Origin: Metridium senile | Lineage: Eukaryota; Cnidaria; Anthozoa; Actiniaria; Metridiidae | Direction: 5' to 3' | Assembly: GCA_949775045.1 (NCBI GenBank) | Contig: OX459110.1 | Span: forward strand, 5,464,229 to 5,528,228 | DNA: 64,000 nt | Shown here: in pieces, positions 47,359 through 58,002 of the stretch | Layout: each line of letters begins with the position of its first letter | Numbering within the stretch: the stretch's first letter is position 1 | Notes under the pieces: generated by a model | Told to the model about the DNA's origin: nothing | Databases searched by the model: none | The model's input: only the letters and a program-made list of their open reading frames with translations | Program-made: the position numbers and the translations under genes

Positions 47359-48831
47359 TTACAGTTTATTGTCAGCTCTTTCCCTGAGATTGCGTATACT
47401 AAGGATTTCGACATTACTATTATACATTATTGAAGTATTACTCAATCCTGCACCAATATCCTGCGACTTACTGAAAAGTCTTGGTAACCGATTACACAGT
47501 AACTGCAATGGCCTTATGATATCTTTGAAACCATTTCGATAATCTTGACTAAAGATGAAGTATATCAAAGGGTTGATTGCATATGAAGTAAAAGACAGAA
47601 AGACCACACTAGTGACCAAGTTTTTAGGCAATGGACTGGTGATTACTCGAATAACGTACAATGGCAGCCAGCACAAAGTAAACACCACCACCACAGTTAT
47701 ACACATTTTTAACACGTTGACTTTCGTCTGGTGCTCTAGACGCTGATTGGCTGCTGTCACGTTACCAGGGATACGGCGAATCCACAATTTATACACCGTA
47801 ATGGAATACAGTACTCCCATAATGCATAGCGGCACTACATAGAACAACACCATTTGAATGATAACGAATATCATTTGAGAGTTAGGAGGCAAGGGAGCCC
47901 AATCCCGAGGACAGTGAACATTGCCATCTTTATTGGCGTATTTGGTAGAGTAGAGGTTAATAGATGTTGCACCAAAAGCAAGAATCCATATTACCCCAAT
48001 TATTTTCTTTGCTCGACCTCGTGTAATGATTTTTCTTAGTGGAAATTTCACAGCAAAAAAGCGATCAAGTGCAATGACTGTCATTGACATGATAGCAAGA
48101 TCATGGCAAAAGCTATCCAAAAAGTTCATGGTTTTGCAGAAGATTACAGCAAACATTTCGTTATAGTAGGGAATTCTATTTGGCTGGATGACTGTGGCAA
48201 CCCAAGATACAACCATGATCACAGATGTGGACAGAATCTCGCTGACAGATAAGTTGACTATCAGGTAGCTTGTAGCATTCTTCATGCGTTGGTTTCTATA
48301 GTGAAAGAGAGAAAATGTTGCTAGCGATTATAGTAATTTATTTTTATTTTTAATAATTAAAACAGAAACTGAGTGTTAATTTTGACCAACATTTGGCGTC
48401 ATTTATATCGTGGAAATTCAAAGGACATGCCACAATAAACCATCGCAAATATTAATGAGATTCTAACAACAAATTATACGTAAATCAAATAGTTTCTTAG
48501 TCAACGCTCAGCTTTTCCGTTGCCTTGACTTTACGAGCACTTAATCATTACATCATTAGAATTGGTATGTCCTCCTATTTATCACGGCTCTAGATCGACC
48601 AATCAGCACGCGAGAGATCTACTGTTATACACAGATTGAAGTTAGACGTTTTAATTACCTTTGTATGATGACTATAATCATGGAGTTTCCCAACAAAGCC
48701 ATCATGATAATAAGCGGATATCCAATTAAAACAAGAACCCATTGTACTGTTGTTATTGTCATTTTCGGTCCAGTTTCAAAGGTCGATGGGGCCGTCCCAT
48801 TGGGCGTGGTCGGTGAAGTGAGGTTGTTCAT
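47359..48831 (-). CDS. Class A (rhodopsin-like) GPCR, peptide-receptor type, 2 coding exons, 369 aa
   Basis: Exon 1 48831-48659 and exon 2 48295-47359. The donor (gtaatt) and acceptor (tatag) join in phase to give IIQRNQRMKN, the usual first intracellular loop. Seven hydrophobic segments are present. Motifs: GNS in TM1 (N ~49), two N-glycosylation sequons before TM1 (N3, N11), Cys111 and Cys186 for the extracellular disulfide, DRF (135-137) in place of DRY, CWLP in TM6 (266-269) and NPLIY in TM7 (299-303). TM2 reads NLSVSE, with Glu77 at the usually invariant Asp2.50. The class is secure. The sequence is of the neuropeptide-receptor type, but no ligand can be assigned. The receptor would act at the plasma membrane. 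Untranslated 5' exons may lie further upstream. Confidence 0.93.
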
Positions 48832-51399
48832 GGTGTCTTTTGGGGAAAAAAGGACATATTAATTAGTATTAATTATTTCTTAGAAAATCCTCGCCAAGCC
48901 TATAGATTTGACTCAATAAAACAAACGCACCACGAGTCAGAACGAGGCTTGCAAAGAATTTGCAGCCGATAAGCTCCTTCGTGAGAAATGTCTATTTAAA
49001 TGAACAATTTCATTGGTGCTTACGTGGTTGATCTACTTATCTCATTTCATAGCAGCAACATTGATGCGCGGAAGAATTGTAGGTCACTTTTTATATTTGA
49101 AAAAAATAAAAGTGCTAGTCCTGCGTTGACTAGTTTGGTCAAAGATTGTACTTCACCAGTATAGGTCAGTGGTTAGATCCAACCAAACAAATTTTCTTTC
49201 AGAAATCGCTACGAAAGAGATGAATTTACTAGCAGCTAGGAAACTTAGAGAATTCAGAAACGTATTTTCTTTTTTCTGAGCAAGCTTATATATCATTTAA
49301 AGAAATTTTACTTCCATCAGTATTTCAAAGTTAATTGCACCGTTACATTTTTCATATCTAAATAAACAAATATACTTTAAAAATGCCGACATTTACTTTT
49401 TTTTAAGTTTTGCATGTATTTAGATTCAGAGAAGGAATTCATCAGTCTAATTGTGTGTAATAAAGTAATGCGACCCATAAAAGCAAAAAAAGATTTTCAT
49501 TCACCAGAGTTCTACTGATCAGCTTATTTCTCTAAAACTTGTGTCTCGCACCGTATTTATCTTGGTATCCGTTTTTGTCGACCTACTCTCCATCGTTGTT
49601 TCGGCGTTTTCAATCGTTTATATCTGACCAATTGAGGCATGCCCTGGGTATGAAAGGCCAGCCATAGACTGAATGCCAATGTTGTCGCCACTTCATTAAA
49701 ATCATTTTTTTTATTATTTATATTATAATTGACCACTTCACCAAAATTGTGGATTAGAATGACATCAACAAAGGTACAACGTTTTCTGGAGACAACAATA
49801 TTAAAAACAAAAAACACCACAACTAGGCTAGCAAAGAAAAATTAACACATACAAATCTCTGTAGTTTTGATTCCAAATGGCTTCACTTGAATTATTGATA
49901 GCAATATAAATTTTTCTGCTTGCTCTTTCTGATGGTGGTGCTTCAGTTATTTTTTAAGACAAGGCTTGTATTTTTGAAAGTAAATTGGCATTCGGTGAAT
50001 TGTCTTTTGATTTTAAACGGACATGCAGAATTGAAATCAGTAGAAGCGCTAGTATAAACACTACATGCCCTATTTTTTATGTTCCTAAAGACTTCCCGCA
50101 TTCAAATGATGCTCAAAGAGTCAGGAATTTTTTTTTCCTGATCACATTATAACACCTTTTACGGTGAAAACACAAAGTTCAGAAATTCTATTTATTAGAT
50201 TTACATGTGACAAGTCTTGAATATTGGAGTAGAATGTAAGCCGGAATACTTGGATATGGCATTTAAAATATACTATGAGGTTATGGCAATGTTTTGATCT
50301 TTTTGTTTTGAATCAATCACATAAAAATGAATTATATTTTGAATGTAGTGATATAATAGCTTTGATGCATGCTTTTATAATTTTAATTATCAAAACTATT
50401 TTTAAAAAAATATAAAAAATGTTTTAAAATGTTGTATTCGGTGCTACTAATGAATTTCCAATTGAAGTGATGTTTATAATTTAAGAAAAGGTATTAGTTT
50501 GTAAATATTTATCGTTGGAGTATACTTACGGCAGAAAGATGTGCTCTGCTACTTTAGATTGACCAGAATCAGACAGCCACTCAAGAAAACTAAAGGTGAA
50601 TGTCTATTCAGTACGTTTTTCCACCGCAATTTAAGCGGTTCGCCTATCAGTTGTTATAATTGAGAATTTAGCAAGACAAAGAAGTCATTTAGCTCCCTGT
50701 CGATATTTGTAGTGATTTGATAAAACACATGTGTTGTGATTCCCAACCCCCTGCTGAAGTAGACCACATTCCTTGTAATAAGCATTTTTAAACAAGGCGT
50801 TTGAAAAGCTTTTTTTTATCTTTTTTTGGCACCGTTATTACAAACTACAGGATTCACGCTGTCATGTCTGCTCTACTCGTAGAAGCAAACACTATTAAGA
50901 ACAATCGTTGGGCTTACCTCTCTTTTACTGAAAGGAAAAAGTAATCAAAATAAAACGAACATCAGTTAAAAAGAACACACCATTGGAGAACATGACACAC
51001 GCGGCGACAAAAAACGCAAGCTAGCGATCGATCAAATTTAGAATTTTTGTGTAACTGGTGTTGAATTTTTTTAAAAAAAAGAGGGATAATAGTTTTTTTT
51101 CTGGATAACTTTTAAAAGTATAAACCAACCTTCCAACAACAAAGTTAATCGACTTCTTTAGTTTGCAGGTCGTGAAGTTATTTTAGTCTTTGTAAACTGC
51201 AAATCGATATCGGGCCGTGAACTCCGCTACTAAGATAACGCTTAGAACTTGCATCAGTAAACATCCGTAAACCGAGAGTTAGAACGAACGTACTACCTTG
51301 AATTTATCTCTATTTTGTAATAAAAAAATGAACGGGAGTGCATGTTTATTAACTTTTTTAGTTAAAATTATGATTATGATTATTTGATTATCGTTACTG
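48832..51399. other. Upstream flank of GPCR, no gene recognised
   Basis: AT-rich with poly(T)/poly(A) runs and no long or domain-bearing ORF. It may hold the GPCR promoter and noncoding 5' exons. Confidence 0.4.
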
Positions 51400-51579
51400 A
51401 GTAATTCGCCTTGTTTACCTCAACGCCAGCGCCCCCCGGCCCACCAATTTTTTTTATTTTGCCTTTTCCATGTTTAGTTTTTGCAATAAATTTACTGGAG
51501 GGCGCTGTCCTAGATATCATAATCTGCGAGAATTTCGTACGCAAAAACGCTGGCGTCAAGGTAAACATGGCGAATTATT
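51400..51579. mobile_element. MITE-like hairpin, ~30-bp arms
   Basis: Gtaattcgccttgtttacct with caacgccagcg at the left; cgctggcgtcaaggtaaaca then tggcgaattat at the right. Imperfect inverted ends on a 180-bp element. Confidence 0.75.
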
Positions 51580-52069
51580 TTACAATCGGTTGTGTTTAAA
51601 ATGTCCTCTTATAATTTAATCTACGACGTATCGTGTTGCCGGGTAACCGTCCACTGTCATTGTTAGGGATATCTTACAAATAATTTAGCGCCCAATCTTT
51701 ATTTTACTCGAAATTACCAAGTTCTGGTTACGAAATTACCAAGTTCAAATCGAGTCTTAGCCTAGCTGCATTTGCAAATGCGCCTTTTGTCAGATATGTA
51801 TTGGATTGTACGACAATGTTGGCCAGAGTCTTGTCCAGAGCTAACGCCTACCTAGCCTTAAACAGATGTTACCCCTAGGCCTTTCTAGAGTAAATTTACA
51901 GCAAGATAATTAATAATAAGAACATAAAGAATATTAGGTACTGTATGGCGAGCCAGCCAATCATTAATCGTTCCAATAGCTGAGTAAATGTAAGGAAAAA
52001 CAATTCACTGCTTTATTTATGTGCAAGTTTTTTATATATTTATATATATGAACAGATAAAAAAGATTTA

Positions 52070-53849
52070 TGCCTCGGGGTGGGCTGGAGGAAAATTAGCA
52101 GAAAACGGGGGAAAAATCAGAGCCCCTCCTACTATCACAAACTTTTTCACATAGCCCACTCTATTATCGAAGACAATATAACAACCCCTCTCTCCCCCCC
52201 CCCCCCCCCAAAAAAAGTAAAATAAAAGTAAAATAAAATAAAATAAAATAAATTAAAATAAATAAATAAATATTATAATATTAAAATGTTAATATCACAT
52301 ACTATTTTTGTAGCTGATCTTCCTGATCTTGTGATAATTGTTTCTGGAATTGTCACTTCATCTTCAAATTCATTATCTGCCATGTCTGCACTCATACCTA
52401 CTACAAGAACCTCATCATCTGAACTAGTGTATTTATCGTCACTTGCAGCTTCATCTTCGTCACTATAAATACTTTTCTCTGCTGTATCTGCTCTTGTTGC
52501 TGGATTGGAAGTAGATGCTATAGCAAGATGACTTCGGATGAAAATTTGTAATGACTAAGGTAATGCTTTATTTCAAGTTTGGTTAGAGAAGACAACTGTC
52601 CATTTCGGTCTAGTTCATGCAGTCCAGTTGAAGTCGTCAAATGACTTTGCCTGTTTTTTGGCTGCAAAATCTTTGATTTCTTTGTCATTGGAAATCGATA
52701 TTTCATTATCTCCAAACAGTTTCTTTAAGTTTGCTCTCGGGGCAAACTGATCGATTGGCCTCAGCTGACCATCAAGTGTATCGGTGGGTGTCCTAAATAC
52801 GTCCATGTAATGTCCTTCATTATCCTTATCGGGATGAGGTTCTGGAACTCTATACACATGACTGGGCTTTGCCATTCTGTGTCTTTACACCAATTGCAAT
52901 GCGCACGGACATCATTTTCTTTGCATCCATCCTTGATAAATTCCATATAAAGCTCGCCATCTCTATAATGTTCTTTGATAAACTTCATAATTTTGGCACA
53001 ATAAAAGTATCCTGGAGTTTCCGTCTACACCAAAAGTTTTGTTGAACTGGTTAATGTTTTCATGGTTAAAGAAAAAAGCATCTTTTGGATTGTCAGTTAC
53101 AAAAGAATTAATGTATTCAGAAATTAAATACAGGTGCACCATCGATACGCGTTGTTCCTTAGCAACCCACCATGTATTTATTTCCATTCTCTCCTGTTCG
53201 TGGGTATCATACTCATGCAGAATACTTAACTGAGCAATCTCATTATCACTGAGATTAGAAAAACGTGGGTATTTGCCCCACTGTAAGGCCGAGCCATCCA
53301 CAATGCTGTCACCAACAGCCCTATTTGTCCTAGCCTTTCAGTCTCATTATCTCCCGAACTCTGCGAACTACCCCTCGCTGAATGAATACGACACGCATAA
53401 TCTCTGTCATATAACATCGTTAACTCTGCATCTCTAAATTTGACCTCAAAATTGGAAACCCCAACACCTGGACCAGCATCTGAATTTTCAAACCAACGGA
53501 GCTTAACACCTGGTACTGCCATATCAGCCATTACATTAAGTAGTTTTTGGCATTGGTTTAGGAGTTGAGCATACGAAGGTACAATATTACCGGTTGAATT
53601 TCTTTCTAGAAGAGATAAAACCATCTCTGTGTTCATTCACGAATAACTGGTAAAACATTAGCAGTAAACAGAGCTTAAAATAGCTTGTGAATTAATTAAA
53701 TTGTTCTACTAGTTCTCTTCACCAAATATTTTACTTTTCGATCCCCCCCCCCCCCCCTTCTCAGCTAAAAAAGTATTAAGAAGCCCACCCCTTGTCTAGC
53801 AATTATTTTGTGAAGCCCCCCTAATTTTCCTCCAGCCCACCCCGAGGCA
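52070..53849 (-). mobile_element. Decayed DNA transposon, 29-bp TIRs, unplaced superfamily
   Basis: Perfect 29-bp TIRs beginning tgcctcggggtgggctggag (52070-52098) and their inverse (53821-53849) enclose 1780 bp. The interior is almost filled by a minus-strand coding region (entered separately). The TSD is unclear: AT flanks both ends if the TIR is taken as starting at GCC. Poly(C) (~52194-52209) and (A/T)-rich runs lie inside both ends. Confidence 0.85.
52274..53636 (-). pseudogene. Frameshifted DDE-like transposase-type coding remnant
   Basis: Reading the - strand from 53636, successive frames give one protein-like path. It starts with an N-terminal SDAGPGVGVSNFEVKFRDAE segment, then RIHSARGSSQ and NETER. 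Near 53330 the frame shifts to RTNRAVGDSIVDGSALQWGK and continues with a Trp/Lys-rich region. Near 53010 it shifts again to KFIKEHYRDGELYMEF with a CNWC pair, then VPEPHPDKDNEGHY and ANLKKLF. An Asp/Glu-rich tail ends TRSGRSATK at about 52290. The early Asp and later Glu blocks look like parts of an RNase H-fold (DDE) catalytic core, but this is inference. At least three frame breaks make it inactive. I do not recognise a named superfamily. Confidence 0.7.
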
Positions 53850-53883
53850 TGATATATGAACGCTTCCTAATTATATAATTGTG

Positions 53884-53989
53884 AAATCAGTAATTCATCA
53901 GCGAAATTGAAACTTAAAAAAATAGGTAGATGGAAGAAAAAGTTCAAAATAGAGATAAGGGTTTTTTTTCCACGGTTTAGGAGCTAGAG
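53884..53989. repeat. Direct duplication of CELF-upstream sequence, copy 1 left part
   Basis: Aatcagtaattcatcagcga through aggagctagag matches 57455-57557 with few changes. The right half of this copy resumes at 56387 on the other side of the LINE. Confidence 0.9.
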
Positions 53990-54963
53990 TCAGAAAATTG
54001 TAGTGAGGATACAAAACTGGCATTATTTGCAGATGACGCAACTTTCACTTTGAATGATATAAAGTCACTAGAACATTGTTTGGAGATACTTCAGAGGTTT
54101 GGAAATTTTTCTTCGTTAGAACTTAACTTGAATAAGTCAGAAGTAGGATGGTTGGGTCAGAAAAAGGATGAAATTTAACCCTATTGCCTGCTACAATAAA
54201 AAAGAAAATTGATTTACACCATGACGGTATTAGAATCTTAGGATTGTTTTTGTCCCACAACCAGAACTATATGAGGATAAATAACGTAGATAGGGTTTTT
54301 GAAAAATTTAAATCTATCCTGAATATCTGGAGACAGAGAAACTTAACTTTATACGGGAAATCGATAATTGTGAACAGTTTGGCTCTATCACAAGTGCGTT
54401 TTATTTTCTCTAATATTAGTTTTCCAGCGAATTATGTCCGTAAGGTTCATGACGAAGTAGTTAAATTTCTATGGAGGAGCAAAAAAGTTAAAATTAAATA
54501 TCGAACGTTAATTAACGATTACAATGAAGGAGGAATTAGACTCCCTGATTTAGAAACAATGATTAAAACCAATCGTATAAGGTGGGCTATTAAATTCATT
54601 AACAGTAACAAAGAAAACTATTGGAGATCAGTGGGAGATTTATGGTTACAGGATATTGGAGGATTAGAACTTTTGAAGGAAAACTTTGATTATGAAATGC
54701 TTGTATCTAAGGTAGATAACTTACCAAAATTTTATACAGAAGTTTTTAGAGCATGGTCTGAAGTAAGTCAAGTTGAAGTAATTACTGTAAAAAAAAAAAA
54801 AAAAAAAATGAAGTATGCCCTCTGACAAAGGTGGAGTCTAAAACAATTTACAAAATGTTGGTTAAAAGAAAATCATGCACCCCAACAGCTCAAGAGAATA
54901 TAGAAAGGAAATTACAAAACAAAGAAATTGATTGGACATCAGTATATAGAAGAATTTATACTA

Positions 54964-55198
54964 GAGCAAATGCAGTTAAACCATGAAATAATATCAAGTA
55001 AATTATATCAAATAGTCACTATTTATTGACTAATTGTCGCTACTATTCCCCCAGAATAAATAATAAAACAAAAGGTTATAGGTTTCTAATGTATTACTCT
55101 GTCTCAAGATGTTCTGGTTGAGCGATAGTGACAAAATAGTCACTATTTGTTAGTACTTTCTTAGATTGTATTTCATGGTTTAACGGCTGCATTTGCTC
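54964..55198. mobile_element. TA-flanked foldback MITE inside the LINE
   Basis: Ends gagcaaatgcagttaaacca and the inverse tggtttaacggctgcatttg-ctc; TA at 54962-54963 and 55199-55200. Removing the element plus one TA rejoins the LINE reading frame exactly (codons for IYT then STIDTK). A 4-bp CTAG TSD would give the same join. The interior holds tagtcactatt cores shared with 3721-4008. Confidence 0.92.
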
Positions 55199-55415
55199 TA
55201 GCACTATCGATACCAAACTAAGAGCTTTTCAATATAAAATTCTAAACAACTGTCTCTATCTTAATCAAAAATTATCAACTGTTGGCCTAATTGACTCACC
55301 TCTTTTTACATTTTGCAAAAAATGTTCGGAAACAATGTTGCATTTTTACGTAGAATGCCCTAAATCAAGGGATTTCTATTTCGAAGGTTGTTTTTGGTTG
55401 AAGCAGTTATCAATT

Positions 55416-55962
55416 CATCCTCGGGAACCCAGGGGTATTCTTCTGTCGCTCGTTTCTCGCTTCCACAACATACACCTAGTTCAATTAACGTTGTCCATCT
55501 GGAATGGTTGATCTGAGACCGATAGGAATTGTGGGATGTATTTCAAATACATTGTTTTAATCACACTTGAATGGTGCTGAATTACAGATAACAGTATTTC
55601 AGAAGTAAAGATTAATATTCAAGTGTGATTATAATAGTGCATTTGCAGTTTAACGAGCTCCCACAATTCCTATCGGTCTCAGATCAACCACTCCAGATGG
55701 ACAACGTTAATTGAAATAGGTGTATACCCCTGGGAACGTAGTCTGTTGGAGCTTGTTCCGGAAGTCAAAATTGAGCTCTTTCCTGATTGGTCGACCTTAT
55801 TAGGTCGACCAATGAAAATCAAGATAACCATTCAAAGAAAGTTTTTAAATAAGTTTGAATTTTGACTTCCGGAACAAGCTCCAACAGACTACGTTCCCAG
55901 GGGTATATGTTGTGGAAGCGAGAAACGAGCGACAGAAGAATACCCCTGGGTTCCCGAGGATG
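55416..55962. mobile_element. Three-stem (cloverleaf) foldback element, 9-bp TSD
   Basis: Outer arms catcctcgggaacccagggg onward (~55 bp) pair with the right end 55908-55962. Between them are two independent hairpins: 55470-55725 (arms ~65 bp: tacacctagttcaattaacg ... gaattgtggga) and 55724-55907 (arms ~70 bp: acccctgggaacgtagtctg ... ggaagtcaaaatt). The TSD ttatcaatt lies at 55407-55415 and 55963-55971. The LINE frame resumes in phase after one TSD copy. No coding capacity. Confidence 0.92.
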
Positions 55963-56386
55963 TTATCAATTAACTTTCCTACATTAACGTTTGATAATGT
56001 ATTACTTGGATGTAATGAAAACAGTTTTGTTAATTTCTTGTTTGTTTTGTGGAAATTCGTTTTGTACAAATTCAGACTTATGCAACGAATTCCAGAACTA
56101 AGGGATTTCCAAGAACTAATCAGGCTTTATGAAAGGTTAGAATATAAAATAGCAAAAAATAAATCAAAAATTATCTCACATTTGAAGAAATATGAAAAAA
56201 TAAATAATTTCTTTAAATCTTAATTTAATATGGCTTTTAAACCATTTATTAAAAAAAAAAAAACATTTAGTGATATAGAGAAATAGTTTTTTGTATCTAC
56301 TAATCAATAGTTATAATTGGTCGTATTTGGATATATGTATTGATGTAAATGATTTGAATAATAAAATATATATATATATATAAAAA

Positions 56387-56643
56387 AGGAGCTAGAGGGG
56401 CAACTATCTGATTTAGTTATTGCGGTTTTATCATGCTTTAGTTTGAAATATGTGATGTGAATGTTTCAGTACGGTCTGATATTTTCCCGTACAGACCTCA
56501 TATCGCGCCCGCGGCAAATAACTTCTTATTATTCCTATAATATATTAAACTAAAAACATGTGGAAAACGGTCTTATCTAGAAAGGGCATCAATTTTAAAA
56601 CACTGGCTTACTGTCATAGGATGGACGGACAAATTTTGTCGCA
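56387..56643. repeat. Direct duplication, copy 1 right part
   Basis: Aggagctagaggggcaacta through gacaaattttgtcgcatt matches 57547-57806 almost base for base. Together with 53884-53989 it reconstructs the pre-insertion locus. Confidence 0.9.
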
Positions 56644-57454
56644 TTCAGGATTTAAGGCTGGTGCCTAGTGTTGTTCATGCGCATTCTTACTGCGCATCTA
56701 GTTCGAGAGTGCAGTCGAAAATAAGTTCGCGGAAAATACCGTAAAAAAACAATAATCGAGCCACAAAAAGGAAAAATCCCTTCCTCGTTTTATTATAGAA
56801 AGAAAAGAGAAAATGTCTGTCTCCATTTGATTAACTTTTTGAGATAAAAACGGTACATAAAACGATGTTTGTGCGTAAATTGCACTTTTCGTAGACCTCC
56901 ACTTTGGTCGATTGAAAAAGAGATTTATTTTTGCAATTTTCACATCCTCATAAACGGAAAACATCAAAAATGAATTAAGATGCAAATATAATTCAAAATT
57001 CGTTGAATAACTTTTGTTTATTTAGACTTTTTAGGCCTACTAAACGAGCTTTTTTAGTAGTTTTTACTTCGAAATTGTACGAGGTTTTTTTTTTTTTGTA
57101 CAAACGGCAAAATAATGTTTTACACAAACTTATTTATTATAAAATACCTTGTGGAAAACAAACAGACAGACCAGTTATGATAATGCCTGGCGAATATCAT
57201 GCCGTTCGCGTCAAACATGATCAAAAAAGTAAATGATTAAGCATAACGTTATACTCAGATTACATCTGAGTCATCTAAAGTCAATATGGCGGGGCATATG
57301 TGTACGGGGGTGAATTAATCAATTTTAATTAATTGTTTGCTATCTTTTTTCTCGTGATTCGGGAAATGGGGATTTTGTTCTTCGTGATTCGTGATTGTGC
57401 GATTTTATTTTTCGTGATTCGTGCGACGTACCCCCCCCTGGACACCCCTGTGTA
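56644..57454. other. Spacer between the two duplicate copies
   Basis: No recognised gene. Short ORFs on both strands lack homology that I can see. It contains a (T)11 run near 57086 and short cgtgattcg repeats at 57352-57422. Confidence 0.4.
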
Positions 57455-57806
57455 ATCAGTAATTCATCAGCGAAATTGAAACTTAAAAAAAATAGGTAGA
57501 TGGAAGAAAAAGTTCAAAATAGAGATACGGGTTTTTTTTCACGGTTTAGGAGCTAGAGGGGCAACTATCTGATTTAGTTATTGCGGTTTTATCATGCTTT
57601 AGTTTGAAATATGTGATGTGAATGTTTCAGTACGGTCTGATATTTTCCCGTACAGACCTCATATCGCGCCCGCGGCAAATAACTTCTTATTATTCCTATA
57701 ATATATTAAACTAAAAACATGTGGAAAACGGTCTTATCTCCAAAGAGCATCAATTTTAAAACACTGGCTTACTGCCGTAGGATGGACGGACAAATTTTGT
57801 CGCATT
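57455..57806. repeat. Direct duplication, copy 2 (intact, LINE-free)
   Basis: An uninterrupted copy of the sequence split by the LINE at 53990-56386, and therefore an empty-site control for that insertion. It directly precedes the CELF 5' region. Confidence 0.92.
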
Positions 57807-58002
57807 TTGCGATACTTTGATTTGGTACGGTCTACCTGTGTGTTTGCTCTCCCTAGTCCACCGCCATTTAGGCTAGTCTAGTGGAGCCGCAGTGCGTTCT
57901 GGGATATCCACATGTCCTTCTGTCATTTGCTTCGTTCGTATTCATTTTATCTTGTTGTAGAGTGTTTTATTTCTGCTTTTTTCGCTTCCTAATTAACGTA
58001 AA
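57807..58002 (+). promoter_or_regulatory. Putative CELF promoter/5' UTR
   Basis: Less AT-rich than its surroundings, with no TATA box. It ends in a pyrimidine-rich leader (cttgttgtagagtgttttat) before the ATG at 58003, whose context is aaaatggag. Assigned by position. Confidence 0.4.

Larger units (their letters stand above)
53990..56386 (+). mobile_element. 5'-truncated LINE with 11-bp TSD and two later insertions
   Basis: Flanked by aggagctagag at 53979-53989 and 56387-56397; the 3' end has (TA)n and a short A run. A coding remnant of ORF2 runs from the RT motif LFADDATF (~54035) through an in-frame stop near 54172, then an open stretch 54184-54790 (WRQRNLTLYGKSIIVNSLAL, FLWRSKK, GGIRLPDLET). 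An A19 run shifts the frame, then the C-terminal zinc-knuckle-like FCKKCSETMLHFYVECP follows (~55310-55365), ending at the stop at 56221-56223. It lacks the endonuclease and most of the RT palm. The remaining domains are L1/Tx1-like. Two elements (54964-55198 and 55416-55962) later inserted into it without disturbing the flanking frame. Confidence 0.88.

Noticed and set aside
49557..49820. 87-codon minus-strand ORF upstream of the GPCR
   Set aside because: No domain, and not phase-compatible with a known GPCR exon.
56698..56985. 95-codon minus-strand ORF and the 77-codon plus-strand ORF at 57003
   Set aside because: Aromatic-rich random translation of AT-rich spacer, with no domain or splice signals.
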